Under the pieces are notes generated by a model. It was given only the letters and a program-made list of their open reading frames with translations. It was not told the DNA's origin and did no database searches. From JBOGXF01 sp050694275 (GTDB lineage: Bacteria > Actinomycetota > CADDZG01 > WHSQ01): DNA of 37,402 nt. Shown in pieces: positions 14,782 to 23,316 of the stretch; within the stretch, counting starts at the first letter, position 1, and every line of letters starts with the position of its first letter. A program made the position numbers and the translations under genes. The stretch covers positions 1 to 37,402 of the forward strand of contig JBOGXF010000102.1 of NCBI GenBank assembly GCA_050694275.1, written 5' to 3'.

Positions 14782-16167
14782 ATGCTGGACGAGGCGGTCA
14801 TCGGCAAGGCCCTCGGGGCGGCGCTCAAAAGGGGTGGCGACTTCGCCGAGATCTTCGTCGAGGAACGCTCCTCGACCTCGCTTCGACTCGAAGACATGCG
14901 AGTTGAAGACGTCGCCTCAGGGTGGGATCTGGGCGCCGGCATCCGGGTAGTCGCCGGGGAGCGAGCCGCGTACGCGTACACGAACCTCCTCACCGAACAG
15001 GCCATGGTGGGGGCCGCCCGAGCGGCCCGGGCGGCGCTGTCCGAGGGGACGCCCGCGGCGCCACAGGATCTTCGTCGGCAGACCGATGTGCTCGCGCACC
15101 CGGTGGGCGTTCCCCCCGGCGACGTCGGGGCGGAGAAAAAGGCGGCGGCCCTGTTCGAGGCGGACGACTCCGCGCGCCGAGCCGGCGGAGAAGTCCGTCA
15201 GGTGGTCGCATCCTATGCAGACGTCCGCCAAAGGATTCTCATCGCGACTTCGGAGGGCCTCTACGTCGAGGATGACCGCACCCGCGTTCGTCTTTCGGTC
15301 CGGGTTGTCGCGGCGCGCGACGGGCAGATCGCGACCGGCTTCGACGCCCCCGGCCACTCCGGCGGGTTTGAACTCCTGGACGCGCATCCCCCGGCCGAGG
15401 TCGCCGAAAGGGCGGCCCGGCGGGCCCTTCGCATGCTCGACGCGCGGCCCTCTCCGGCCGGGGAGTTCCCGGTCGTTCTCGCACCCGGGACCGGCGGCGT
15501 GCTGATACACGAGGCGTGCGGGCACGGACTCGAGGCCGACGCCCTCGTGAAAGAAGCGAGTGTGTATTCGAACCGCTCGGGCGAACGGTTCGGGTCCGAT
15601 GCGGTCACGATCGTCGACGACGCGACCGATGTCGGCGCGTGGGGCTCTTTCGGGGTGGACGACGAGGGTACCCCCGCTCAGCGAACCGTTCTGTTCGAGC
15701 GCGGGGTCCTCGTCGGTCATCTCAGCGACCGGCGCTCCGCGACCAAGATCGGCCATCCCTCGACGGGGAACGGACGGCGTCAGTCGTACGCGCACCTCCC
15801 CATCGTCAGAATGTCCAACACGTACCTGCTGCCGGGAACAGAGGATCGCAACGACATCATCCGCTCGGTCGAGCGCGGCGTCTACGCCGCGACGTTTGCC
15901 GGGGGCGAGGTCAATCCTGCGACCGGGAACTTCGTGTTCGGCATGTCCGAGGCCTACATGATCGAGAAGGGCGAGATCACTTATCCCATTCGCGGAGCGA
16001 ACCTGATCGGTAACGGCCCCCAGGTTCTCGGTGCCATCGCGGCCGTCGGCAGCGACTTCGGCCGCAAGGAAGGGGTGTGCGGAAAGGACGGGCAACACGC
16101 GCCGGTGACGAACGGGATGTCGACCGTGTTGCTCGAGAAGATGACCGTTGGAGGAACCGAAGCGTGA
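14782..16167 (+). CDS. metalloprotease subunit TldD
   Basis: The 461-residue protein is full length for TldD. The zinc site HEACGH (His243, Glu244, His248), within GGVLIHEACGHGLEADALVKE, is intact. The C-terminal part also matches: HPSTGNGRRQSYAHLPIVRMSNTYLLPGTEDRNDIIRSVERGVYA and NFVFGMSEAYMIEKGEITYPIRGANLIGNGPQVLGAI. TldD pairs with TldE (PmbA) to form a protease that degrades or trims small peptides, including the maturation of microcin B17-type peptides and CcdA turnover in Escherichia coli. The partner follows with a 4-base GTGA overlap. ATG 14782 is the natural start, and the 200 bases upstream presumably hold the promoter. No RiPP precursor is obvious nearby. Confidence 0.95.
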   Translation: MLDEAVIGKALGAALKRGGDFAEIFVEERSSTSLRLEDMRVEDVASGWDLGAGIRVVAGERAAYAYTNLLTEQAMVGAARAARAALSEGTPAAPQDLRRQTDVLAHPVGVPPGDVGAEKKAAALFEADDSARRAGGEVRQVVASYADVRQRILIATSEGLYVEDDRTRVRLSVRVVAARDGQIATGFDAPGHSGGFELLDAHPPAEVAERAARRALRMLDARPSPAGEFPVVLAPGTGGVLIHEACGHGLEADALVKEASVYSNRSGERFGSDAVTIVDDATDVGAWGSFGVDDEGTPAQRTVLFERGVLVGHLSDRRSATKIGHPSTGNGRRQSYAHLPIVRMSNTYLLPGTEDRNDIIRSVERGVYAATFAGGEVNPATGNFVFGMSEAYMIEKGEITYPIRGANLIGNGPQVLGAIAAVGSDFGRKEGVCGKDGQHAPVTNGMSTVLLEKMTVGGTEA

Positions 16168-17519
16168 CCCGCGAATTGCTCGATCTCGCGCAGACTATCG
16201 TCGAGCGGGCTCGCCGCGGCGAGGATCTCGAGGCGTTCCTCACCCACGAGCGCAAGTTCTCGGTGAAGGCCTATCTCGGCGAGGTCGAGTCCGTGTCGTC
16301 GGCCGAACCGCGCGGCGCCGGCGTGCGCGTGGTCGCCGGGGGACGCGCCGGTTTCGCATACTCGACCGACATCTCAGACGACGGCCTCGACTCGCTCGTG
16401 CAGCAAGCCCGCGACAACGCCGCACACGCGAGCCCGGACGACGCCGTGGGTCTCGCCGAGCCGTGGCAGAGGCCGCCCGAGGACATCGCCGGTCTCGTCG
16501 ACGAATCCCAGACCGAGGTGACGCCCGACGAGAAGGTCGCGTTCTCCCTCGAGCTCGAGAGTCAGACGCGGGCGCACGATCGGCGCGTCCGGGCGGTCGA
16601 GGAAGCCGTCTACGCCGACTCCGATGCGATCGTCGCCATCGCCACCACCCGCGGCATCGCCGGAACCTACCGCCGGACCGATGCGTGGTGCTACTCGATT
16701 GCGATCGCGACCGAGGGCGACGACACGCAGGTGGGGTTCGAGTTCGATCTCGGTCGCGGAATAAGAGATCTCGACGCGGCCGAGGTCGCGCGCCGCGCCG
16801 CGGATGATGCCCTCGGCGTGTTGGGCGCGACGAAAATCCCCTCAGGCCGGATGGCGGTGGTCTTCGATCCTCACACCGCGGGCGAGTTCCTGGCGGTGCT
16901 CGGGAGCGTCCTGACCGGCGAGGCGGTCCAGAAGGGCAGGTCGCTGTTCGCCGACAAGCTCGGCGAGAAAGTGGCGTCGGATGTCCTGACCCTCGTCGAC
17001 GACGGACGGGTGGTGGGCGCCCCCGGAACGGAGCCGTGGGATGCCGAAGGGGTGCCGACGACGCGCACCGAGGTCATCTCTTCGGGAGTGCTGTCCTCGT
17101 TCCTGTACGACGTGACCAGCGCGCGACGCGGGGGCCGCGCCTCGACGGGGAACGCGGCGCGCGCCGGCTTCAAGTCTCCGCCCGGCCCGTCGCCCTCGAA
17201 CCTCGCGTTCGAGCCTACGGGTCACAAGCTCGAGGAGGTCTTGAGGCGTGCGGGACACGCCTTGCTCGTCAAGGACTTCCATGGGGTGCATTCGGGTGCC
17301 AATCCCATCTCGGGTGATTTCTCGGTCGGAGCGACCGGTCATCTCCTGCAGGACGGCGAGCGGGCTCAGGCTGTCAAGGAGGTCACGATCGCCGCGCCGA
17401 TGCTCGAGATCCTTTCTGGGATCGAGGCGGTCGCAGACGACCTTCGCTGGCTCCCGTTCGGCGGCTCCTATGGTGGGGCGACCACGCTCGTGGCCGAGAT
17501 GACCGTTGCCGGCAGCTAG
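16164..17519 (+). CDS. TldE (PmbA) metalloprotease partner subunit
   Basis: The 451-residue protein is the non-catalytic homologue of TldD. It lacks the HExxxH site, having TAGEFLAVLGSVLTGEAVQKGRS at the corresponding place, as expected. The typical SSGVLSSFLYDVTSARRGGRASTGNAAR and LLVKDFHGVHSGANPISGDFSVGATGHLL segments are present. It forms a heterodimer with TldD and shapes the peptide channel. GTG 16164 overlaps the tldD stop and has GGAGG 8-13 bases upstream; the frame runs open further upstream but inside tldD. Its stop codon overlaps the stop of convergent uppP by 3 bases. Confidence 0.93.
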   Translation: MTRELLDLAQTIVERARRGEDLEAFLTHERKFSVKAYLGEVESVSSAEPRGAGVRVVAGGRAGFAYSTDISDDGLDSLVQQARDNAAHASPDDAVGLAEPWQRPPEDIAGLVDESQTEVTPDEKVAFSLELESQTRAHDRRVRAVEEAVYADSDAIVAIATTRGIAGTYRRTDAWCYSIAIATEGDDTQVGFEFDLGRGIRDLDAAEVARRAADDALGVLGATKIPSGRMAVVFDPHTAGEFLAVLGSVLTGEAVQKGRSLFADKLGEKVASDVLTLVDDGRVVGAPGTEPWDAEGVPTTRTEVISSGVLSSFLYDVTSARRGGRASTGNAARAGFKSPPGPSPSNLAFEPTGHKLEEVLRRAGHALLVKDFHGVHSGANPISGDFSVGATGHLLQDGERAQAVKEVTIAAPMLEILSGIEAVADDLRWLPFGGSYGGATTLVAEMTVAGS

Positions 17520-18325
17520 GACACGAGCAGGGAGAAGATCCCGCTCGCAATGATGCAGTAGACCGCGAACGGATAGAGCGTGCGGGTCTTGAGATAGCGG
17601 ATCAATCCTGCGATCGCGGCGTACGACGTCACGAGCGACGCGGCAAAGCCACCAAGCGCCGCTCCCGGCCCGATTTCCGACGAGCCCAGCTCCGGAATCT
17701 GGACGAGCGACGCGCCGATCAGAGCGGGGATGGCGAGCAGGAAGGCGAAGCGGGCGGCGTCGTCCCGCGCCATCTTGAGTCCCAGACCCGCTCCGATGGT
17801 CGCGCCCGAGCGCGAGATGCCCGGCAGAATGGCGAAGGCCTGAGCGACGCCGACGACCCCGGCGTCCCGATACTTGAGGTCGTTGATATCTCTGAGCGAC
17901 CCGCCGGCGCGCGCCGAGCGGCTCTCGTGACGGCGCAGGATCAGCTCGGCGCTCACGAGCACGGCCGCCGTCACCAGGAGCAGGACGGCCGCGGCGGAAG
18001 GCTCTTCGAACGCGTCCTCGAAGAAGTCCTCGAATGCGAGCGCGGCGATGACCGCGGGGATGGTGCCCACGACGAGGAGCCCGAACAACCGCATCGAGTC
18101 ACGATCCCGCGCGACCACCCCTCGGACGAGATCGATGAGGTCGCCGGCGAAGTACGCCAGGAGCGCGACGAGCGACGCCGAGTGCAGGAAGACGTCGAAC
18201 GCGAGGCCCGGCTCGGACCAGCCGAGGGCCTCGGGGACGAGCACGAGGTGCCCCGAGGAGCTGATGGGGATGAACTCGGTGAGCCCCTGCACGGCCCCCA
18301 AGACGACGGCTTGAAGGAGTGACAT
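17516..18325 (-). CDS. undecaprenyl-diphosphate phosphatase UppP (BacA)
   Basis: The 269-residue integral membrane enzyme carries both signature regions: QGLTEFIPISSSGHLVL at about residues 13-29 with the catalytic glutamate and serines, and AILPGISRSGATIGAGL at about 165-181 with the catalytic arginine. Around eight membrane segments fit the BacA fold, and length is typical. It removes the terminal phosphate of undecaprenyl diphosphate to recycle the carrier used for peptidoglycan and other wall glycans, and often confers bacitracin tolerance. It starts with ATG 18325 and is divergent from the exported-protein gene at 18455. Confidence 0.95.
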   Translation of the reverse strand: MSLLQAVVLGAVQGLTEFIPISSSGHLVLVPEALGWSEPGLAFDVFLHSASLVALLAYFAGDLIDLVRGVVARDRDSMRLFGLLVVGTIPAVIAALAFEDFFEDAFEEPSAAAVLLLVTAAVLVSAELILRRHESRSARAGGSLRDINDLKYRDAGVVGVAQAFAILPGISRSGATIGAGLGLKMARDDAARFAFLLAIPALIGASLVQIPELGSSEIGPGAALGGFAASLVTSYAAIAGLIRYLKTRTLYPFAVYCIIASGIFSLLVS

Positions 18326-18454
18326 CGGCCCGGGAGCCTACCCGTCCCGCCCCGGGAGGGACGGCTGGCAGGAGTTGGGCGACAGAGGGCGAATCTCCCC
18401 TTCCGAAAGGATCGACCGCGGCAGCGCGGCCGCCCGGAGCCGAAAGGAACCACG

Positions 18455-19123
18455 ATGAGAAAGGCGATCGTTATCGTTGCGGCGGGCCTGGCCCTGCTCC
18501 TGATGGCCGGCGTCGCCCTCGCCAAGTTCGAGCCCAAGCTGGAGCTCAAGCTCTCGGACACCAAGGTCAAGGGGCATCCCGCCTTCGACATCCACCTCGA
18601 GTTCGCCGAAGACGATGACGAGATCGGCCTCTTCACGATGATGGTGCCGAAGGGCTTCGACGTCGCCCCCGACGACGCCATCGAGGAGGACGAGCTCTTG
18701 GGCGGAGGCACGATCGAGATCGCCTTCGGACCCGGGTGCCGCCCGGACACCGGGAGTGTCTTTCCCGTGAGGCCGACCATCGAGGTATCGGCCGACATTC
18801 TCGAGAAGGACCGCACCGACGAGGAGCAGGACGCGGGTGTGCACGCGGTGTGGTTCCTCGACCTCGAGCCGCTCAACCGGGTGAGGCTCCTGATCGAGGG
18901 CAGCAAGAAGACAGGGTGGACGGTCTCGGGCGCACCGACGCCGAGCGACAACACCTGCAACCCGCTCATCGTCGATCTCACGATCAATGCCGAGTCGGAA
19001 TCGGGCGTGCCTCTCGTGACGAACCACAAGAAGCCCGGCAAGAAGGTGTTCAAGGTGGACATCACGAACCAGGACGGATCGGAGACGGCGCACTTCGACA
19101 TACCGATCAAGTTCACGAGATAG
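18455..19123 (+). CDS. exported protein of unknown function
   Basis: The 222-residue product has a strong Sec signal peptide (MRKAIVIVAAGLALLLMAGVALA, likely cut after residue 23). A beta-rich acidic domain follows, with two cysteines (FGPGCRPD, DNTCNPL) that could form a disulfide. There is no transmembrane segment and no recognised domain. The C-terminal KVFKVDITNQDGSETAHFDIPIKFTR looks like a terminal beta strand pair. A hairpin with a GAAA loop follows the stop. AAAGG just upstream of ATG 18455 supports the start. Probably secreted to the cell surface or wall; function unknown. Confidence 0.65.
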   Translation: MRKAIVIVAAGLALLLMAGVALAKFEPKLELKLSDTKVKGHPAFDIHLEFAEDDDEIGLFTMMVPKGFDVAPDDAIEEDELLGGGTIEIAFGPGCRPDTGSVFPVRPTIEVSADILEKDRTDEEQDAGVHAVWFLDLEPLNRVRLLIEGSKKTGWTVSGAPTPSDNTCNPLIVDLTINAESESGVPLVTNHKKPGKKVFKVDITNQDGSETAHFDIPIKFTR

Positions 19124-19143
19124 ATCGCCGAGCAGGATCAACT

Positions 19144-19167
19144 CGGGCCCCGGGAAACCGGGGCCCG
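19144..19167. terminator. bidirectional terminator hairpin with GAAA loop
   Basis: CGGGCCCCGG at 19144-19153 pairs perfectly with CCGGGGCCCG at 19158-19167 around a GAAA tetraloop. It lies between the convergent exported-protein gene and mtnP. No clear T-run follows on either side, but the 10-bp GC stem is very stable. Confidence 0.7.
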
Positions 19168-19173
19168 ATGCGT

Positions 19174-19977
19174 TTACGGTTCGAGGCGTGAGCCCTCGAG
19201 GGCGGTGCTGCAGAGACATGAACGCTCCGACGGGATCGCCGGGATCATCGTCATGAGCAGGCGTCGGAGCTTGTCCAGGTTCGCGTTGAACACCCGCAGG
19301 ACCTCCTCGTGGCTTACCGCCACCGCCTCTCCCTCGACGCCGACGTCGTAATCGGTGATGAGTGAGATGTTGACGTAGCAGATCTCAAGCTCGCGCGCGA
19401 GGTAGGCCTCCGGGTACTGCGTCATGTTGACGACCTCCCACCCCGCGTCCTGGAACCACTTGGACTCGGCCCTCGTCGAGAAGCGCGGCCCCTGGACCGT
19501 GACCACGGTTCCTTTTTCATGCACGGTGATGCCTTGTGACTTCGCGGTGTCGATCGCGAGCACGCGCAGCTCCGGGCAATACGGGTCCGCGTAGGCGACG
19601 TGCGTCGTCGTCGGACCGTCGTAGAAGGTGTCTTTGCGTCCCGTCGTGCGGTCGACGAGCTGGTCGCACACGACGAAGTCACCCGGCCGGTACTGGGGTT
19701 TCAGCGACCCGGCTGCGCACGGTCCGACGATGCGAGTCACCCCCAGCTCCTTGAGGGCCCACACGTTGGCGCGGTAGTTGATCACGTGGGGCGGGTATTG
19801 ATGACCGGTCCCATGCCGGGGAAGGAACGCAACCCGGCGGCCCTCGACGGTGCCCAGGGCGGCGGGGGCCGATGGCTCCCCGTAAGGGGTGTCGACCTTC
19901 ACCTCCTCGATGTCCTCGAGGAAGCTGTAGAAGCCGGAGCCTCCGAAGACGCCGACGTCGGCCTGGGTGGCGCTCAC
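19174..19977 (-). CDS. S-methyl-5'-thioadenosine phosphorylase
   Basis: The 267-residue protein matches MTAP/MTAP-II purine phosphorylases: VGVFGGSGFYSFL near the N-terminus (phosphate-binding loop), RHGTGHQYPPHVINYRANVWALKELGV, VTVQGPRFSTRAESKWFQ, and NMTQYPEAYLARELEICYVNISLITDYDVG carrying the nucleoside-binding residues. It splits 5'-methylthioadenosine into adenine and methylthioribose-1-phosphate in methionine salvage; some homologues also take adenosine or inosine. GTG 19977 overlaps the stop of the FmdB gene by 4 bases (GTGA). A much longer frame running upstream is antisense to the diguanylate cyclase and is not real. Other methionine-salvage genes are absent from this window. Confidence 0.9.
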   Translation of the reverse strand: MSATQADVGVFGGSGFYSFLEDIEEVKVDTPYGEPSAPAALGTVEGRRVAFLPRHGTGHQYPPHVINYRANVWALKELGVTRIVGPCAAGSLKPQYRPGDFVVCDQLVDRTTGRKDTFYDGPTTTHVAYADPYCPELRVLAIDTAKSQGITVHEKGTVVTVQGPRFSTRAESKWFQDAGWEVVNMTQYPEAYLARELEICYVNISLITDYDVGVEGEAVAVSHEEVLRVFNANLDKLRRLLMTMIPAIPSERSCLCSTALEGSRLEP

Positions 19978-20294
19978 TTCGAGCCTTCGGGTGCGCTCGA
20001 CGTCCGGCCCTCGGTCGCCGTGTCCCCGGACGACTTGCTCTCGGATCTGCTCTCGGATCTGCTCTCGGACTTGGACTCGGTCTTCTTGCCCTCTTTCTTC
20101 GGCTTGGCCCCCGTGGGCTTCTTGGAGTCGGTCGAATAGAAGCCGGATCCCTTGAAGACGATTCCCACCGGGGAGTAGAGCTTCCTGAGCTTCCCCCCGC
20201 AGTAGGGGCACGTCTCGAGCGGCGGGTCGTCGAAGCCTTGCTTGGCCTCGGTCCGCTCTCCGCAGGCGGTACAGGCGTACTCGTAGACGGGCAT
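19974..20294 (-). CDS. FmdB-type zinc ribbon protein with repetitive tail
   Basis: The 106-residue product begins MPVYEYACTACGERTE, and the zinc ribbon is set by Cys8, Cys11, Cys29 and Cys32 (TCPYCGGKLRKLY), as in the FmdB/CxxC_CxxC_SSSS regulatory-protein family. A GSGFYSTDSKK segment follows, as in many members. The C-terminal part is low complexity with SESRSESRSESKS repeats and is probably disordered. FmdB was first seen as a putative regulator of formamidase, but the family's molecular role is unclear. The stop overlaps mtnP by 4 bases, so the two are translated together. It is divergent from the diguanylate cyclase gene. Confidence 0.88.
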   Translation of the reverse strand: MPVYEYACTACGERTEAKQGFDDPPLETCPYCGGKLRKLYSPVGIVFKGSGFYSTDSKKPTGAKPKKEGKKTESKSESRSESRSESKSSGDTATEGRTSSAPEGSK

Positions 20295-20385
20295 AGGCCC
20301 GAAATCTTCTCATCTCCGAGGGGCGCGCAAGTAAAGTGAAAGCGAGCGGGTGTCGAAAACCCACACAAAAGGGGAAAGCGAGGCC

Positions 20386-22398
20386 ATGCCTCTCCAGCGC
20401 AAGCTCACGCTGTTTTTCGTCGTAATCGTCATGCTCCCCCTGGCGGCGGCTGCATTCGTCGTGCAGAACGTCGTTACCGGCGAGCTGGAGCAGCGCGCCC
20501 TGCTGTCGATCGAGCCGGCAATCGACGCCACCGTCACCCTCTACAACGACCGAACCGCAACGGTTGCGGACTCGGTGCGAGCGAAGGTGTTCTCGGCAGA
20601 CCTCCTGATGCTTCTCGACAGAGAGAGAAAGCGGGCGATCGCGGCTGCCCTGTCTGACGAGGTGAGGGGGGCCGAGGGACTCGACTTCTTGCTCGTGCTG
20701 AATGAAGAAGGAGACCTCCTCGCCTACGAACGCTCGAGACCGTCCTTCGTCGCCGGGTTCGCGACCCCGAGCGCGCGCGATGTGCTCGGCGCGGAGCGAG
20801 GGGCGGGTCCGGGCTTCGCGCGCACCGCGCGCATCCCGATCAATACACCCGAAGGAGATCGCCTTGGCAGCGCCGTGGGCGGTTTCTGGCTCGACGAGGA
20901 TCTCCTGCTCTCGTCGAGTCGACGCACGGTCCAGCTCGCCGTGGTAGCCGATCGTCGTGTCATCGCAACGACCGAAGACGTCGGGGAGCCGGTCATGATG
21001 GATCCGGTCTTCGACGACACGTTCGAGGTCGACGTCGCGGGCGGGGGCAGAGGTCGAGCGGTCGAGCTCCCCGGCGACATGGCTCTCGTCGCCTGGACGC
21101 CGTCGGGGCCGATCGAGGCCGTCTCCCAGAGACTCCTCGTTCCCATGCTCGGGTTCTTGTTGCTCGCGCTCATAGTCACCGCGGTCCTCGCCTATCTCCT
21201 CGCACGCCTCATAACCCAGCCTCTCGAAGAGCTCTCGGAGGGCGCGCGCGCCATCTCCGAGGGCCGCTTCGATCACCGAATTCCGGTGCGCTCGCGCGAT
21301 GAGGTCGGGCACCTGGCCGCCGCCTTCAACGACATGACCGAGCGACTCGCCGTGACCATCAACGAGTTGCAGTCTTCCCGCGACCAGCTGCAACGCGCCG
21401 TGCGCCGAGTGGGTGAGACGCTGCGGTCGACTCACGATCTGAAGCAGATTCACGATTCGATCCTGCTCACCGCCATGGACGCGGTGGGCGCGGACGCCGG
21501 CACGCTGTGGATGTTCACCTCGACGCGCGACGAGCTCTACCCGGCCATTGGTTCGGGCGTCGAGACCGACGAGCTGGATCGCTTGCGTGTGGGCGACGGC
21601 GTGGCCGGGCTTGTCGCGGAGCGCGGCATCGCGATCTTGCTTCCCGACCCGAGTGGGGGGCCGCGGCCGGCGCGCGGGGAACCCGATCTTCCGGTCGTTA
21701 TTGCCATCCCGCTCTACAGCGGTGAGCGCATCAACGGGGTGCTCGCGATCTACCGAAGGGACACCTCTCACCAGTTCACGCGCGAGAACCTCGAGACCGC
21801 GATCTTCCTTGCGGAGCAAGGCGGAGTCGCGATCGAGAACGTTCAACTTCACGAAGAGGCACAGCGGCTGTCGCTCACGGATGGGCTCACCGGCGTCTAC
21901 AACCGACGCTATTACCAGATGCAGTTCCGCCAGGTCCTCGCGACGGCGATGCGCTTCGAGCGGCCGTTCAGCGTTCTCATGGTCGACCTCGACAACTTCA
22001 AGGAGATCAACGACACCTACGGGCACCAGCGTGGGGACGAGATATTGATCGAGTTCTCGCAGCGTGTAAACCGGACGCTACGTGAGATCGACACGTTCGC
22101 ACGCTACGGGGGCGAGGAGTTCATCTGCCTTCTGTCCGAGACCGATGTGCACGGCGCGATGACGACCGCCGAAAAGGTCGTCGACGCGATCCGAATGGAA
22201 CCATTCGACGGCGCGGGGGAGGTCCCGATCAATCTCACGGTATCGATTGGCGTCGCTTCGTTTCCAGATCACGGAGACTCGTATCGAAACCTGGTCGAGG
22301 CCGCGGACCGCGCCATGTACCGCGCCAAGCAAGAGGGGCGTGACCGGGTGAGTGTCGCCGACAAGCCGTCGCAGACGAACCTCAAGCTCGCCACGTAG
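20386..22398 (+). CDS. membrane diguanylate cyclase with sensor, HAMP, GAF and GGDEF domains
   Basis: The 670-residue protein has TM1 at about residues 8-30, a 210-residue extracytoplasmic sensor (possibly Cache-like), TM2 at about 245-268, and HAMP at about 265-320 (ITQPLEELSEGARAISEGRFDHRIPV). A GAF domain lies at about 345-490 and GGDEF at about 500-655. The active site is GGEEF near residue 574, with the conserved SLTDGLTGVYNRRYY and DLDNFKEINDTYGHQRGDE. An RxxD motif (REID) precedes GGEEF by five residues, which is the allosteric c-di-GMP product-inhibition site. It should convert two GTP to c-di-GMP in response to an external and a GAF-sensed signal. ATG 20386 is preferred over 20350 because the membrane helix begins just after it. 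GalU follows by 21 bases. Confidence 0.93.
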   Translation: MPLQRKLTLFFVVIVMLPLAAAAFVVQNVVTGELEQRALLSIEPAIDATVTLYNDRTATVADSVRAKVFSADLLMLLDRERKRAIAAALSDEVRGAEGLDFLLVLNEEGDLLAYERSRPSFVAGFATPSARDVLGAERGAGPGFARTARIPINTPEGDRLGSAVGGFWLDEDLLLSSSRRTVQLAVVADRRVIATTEDVGEPVMMDPVFDDTFEVDVAGGGRGRAVELPGDMALVAWTPSGPIEAVSQRLLVPMLGFLLLALIVTAVLAYLLARLITQPLEELSEGARAISEGRFDHRIPVRSRDEVGHLAAAFNDMTERLAVTINELQSSRDQLQRAVRRVGETLRSTHDLKQIHDSILLTAMDAVGADAGTLWMFTSTRDELYPAIGSGVETDELDRLRVGDGVAGLVAERGIAILLPDPSGGPRPARGEPDLPVVIAIPLYSGERINGVLAIYRRDTSHQFTRENLETAIFLAEQGGVAIENVQLHEEAQRLSLTDGLTGVYNRRYYQMQFRQVLATAMRFERPFSVLMVDLDNFKEINDTYGHQRGDEILIEFSQRVNRTLREIDTFARYGGEEFICLLSETDVHGAMTTAEKVVDAIRMEPFDGAGEVPINLTVSIGVASFPDHGDSYRNLVEAADRAMYRAKQEGRDRVSVADKPSQTNLKLAT

Positions 22399-22419
22399 CT
22401 CTGCCACTACACTGCAGGG

Positions 22420-23304
22420 ATGGCGATCCGAAAGGCGGTCATTCCCGCGGCCGGGGTCGGCACTCGTTTCCTACCCGCGACCAAGGCTCAGGCCAAAGAG
22501 ATGATTCCGGTCGTCGACCGTCCCGGCATCCAGTACGTCGTCGAGGAAGCCGTTCGAGCGGGAATGGACGACATCCTCATCATCACCGGCCGCGGTAAGA
22601 GCGCGATCGAGGACCACTTCGACCGTTCTCCCGAGCTGGAGGACTTTCTCGAGGCCGGTGGTAAGGACGAGCTGCTCGCCGAAGTACGGCGCATAGGCGA
22701 ACTCGCGAACGTTCACTTCGTGCGGCAGAAGACCGCCCGGGGTTTCGGCGACGCAGTGGCGATGGCGCGCGCGCACGTCGGGGGCGAGCCGTTTGCGGTG
22801 TTGGTCGGGGACGAGATAGTTCCCGAGCCGGTCGGCGACGAGCCCCCACTGCTCGAGCGGATGGTCGCCGCCTACGAGGAACACGGCGGAAGCGTCGTTG
22901 CCGTGCAACGAGTGGCTCCCGAGGACATCCCCTCGTATGGCATCGTCGATTGCGAACCGATTGCGGGCGACATCGTCCGCGTGCGCGACATGGTCGAGAA
23001 GCCATCGCGCGAGGAGGCGCCATCGGATCTCGGGGCGCGCGGACGATACGTGCTTGCTCCGGACATTTTCGATGCGATCGATCGCACCACCGAGGGAGTG
23101 GGGGGAGAGATCCAGCTCACCGACGCGATAAGGATTCTCGCCCACGAGCAGTCGGTCTTCGCCTACATCCATCCCGGCCCGATCTTCGACGTCGGCAAGA
23201 AGCTCGACTATCTCAAGGCGTCGATCATGCTCGCGCTTCGGCGCGACGATCTCTCCAAGCCTCTGCGTGAGTGGCTCGCCGAGATCGCCCCGACTCTTCA
23301 GTAG
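22420..23304 (+). CDS. UTP--glucose-1-phosphate uridylyltransferase
   Basis: The 294-residue protein has the GalU nucleotidyltransferase signature AAGVGTRFLPATKAQAKEMIPVVDRPGIQYVVEEA at its start. Other landmarks are the FVRQKTARGFGDAVAMARAHVG segment, FAVLVGDEIV (acidic metal site), YGIVDCEPI, MVEKPSREEAPSDLGARGRYVL and FDVGKKLDYLKA. The enzyme makes UDP-glucose for envelope glycans, glycolipids and osmoprotectants. Length is normal. MoeA follows after 12 bases. The galU-moeA neighbourhood is conserved in many actinobacteria. Confidence 0.95.
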   Translation: MAIRKAVIPAAGVGTRFLPATKAQAKEMIPVVDRPGIQYVVEEAVRAGMDDILIITGRGKSAIEDHFDRSPELEDFLEAGGKDELLAEVRRIGELANVHFVRQKTARGFGDAVAMARAHVGGEPFAVLVGDEIVPEPVGDEPPLLERMVAAYEEHGGSVVAVQRVAPEDIPSYGIVDCEPIAGDIVRVRDMVEKPSREEAPSDLGARGRYVLAPDIFDAIDRTTEGVGGEIQLTDAIRILAHEQSVFAYIHPGPIFDVGKKLDYLKASIMLALRRDDLSKPLREWLAEIAPTLQ

Positions 23305-23316
23305 GAGCAGGCACAC

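Noticed and set aside
19174..22026. Very long minus-strand frame of about 950 codons
   Set aside because: Only its last 267 codons match MTA phosphorylase. The rest runs antisense to the diguanylate cyclase and in another frame of the FmdB gene, and is Arg/Asp-rich shadow sequence.
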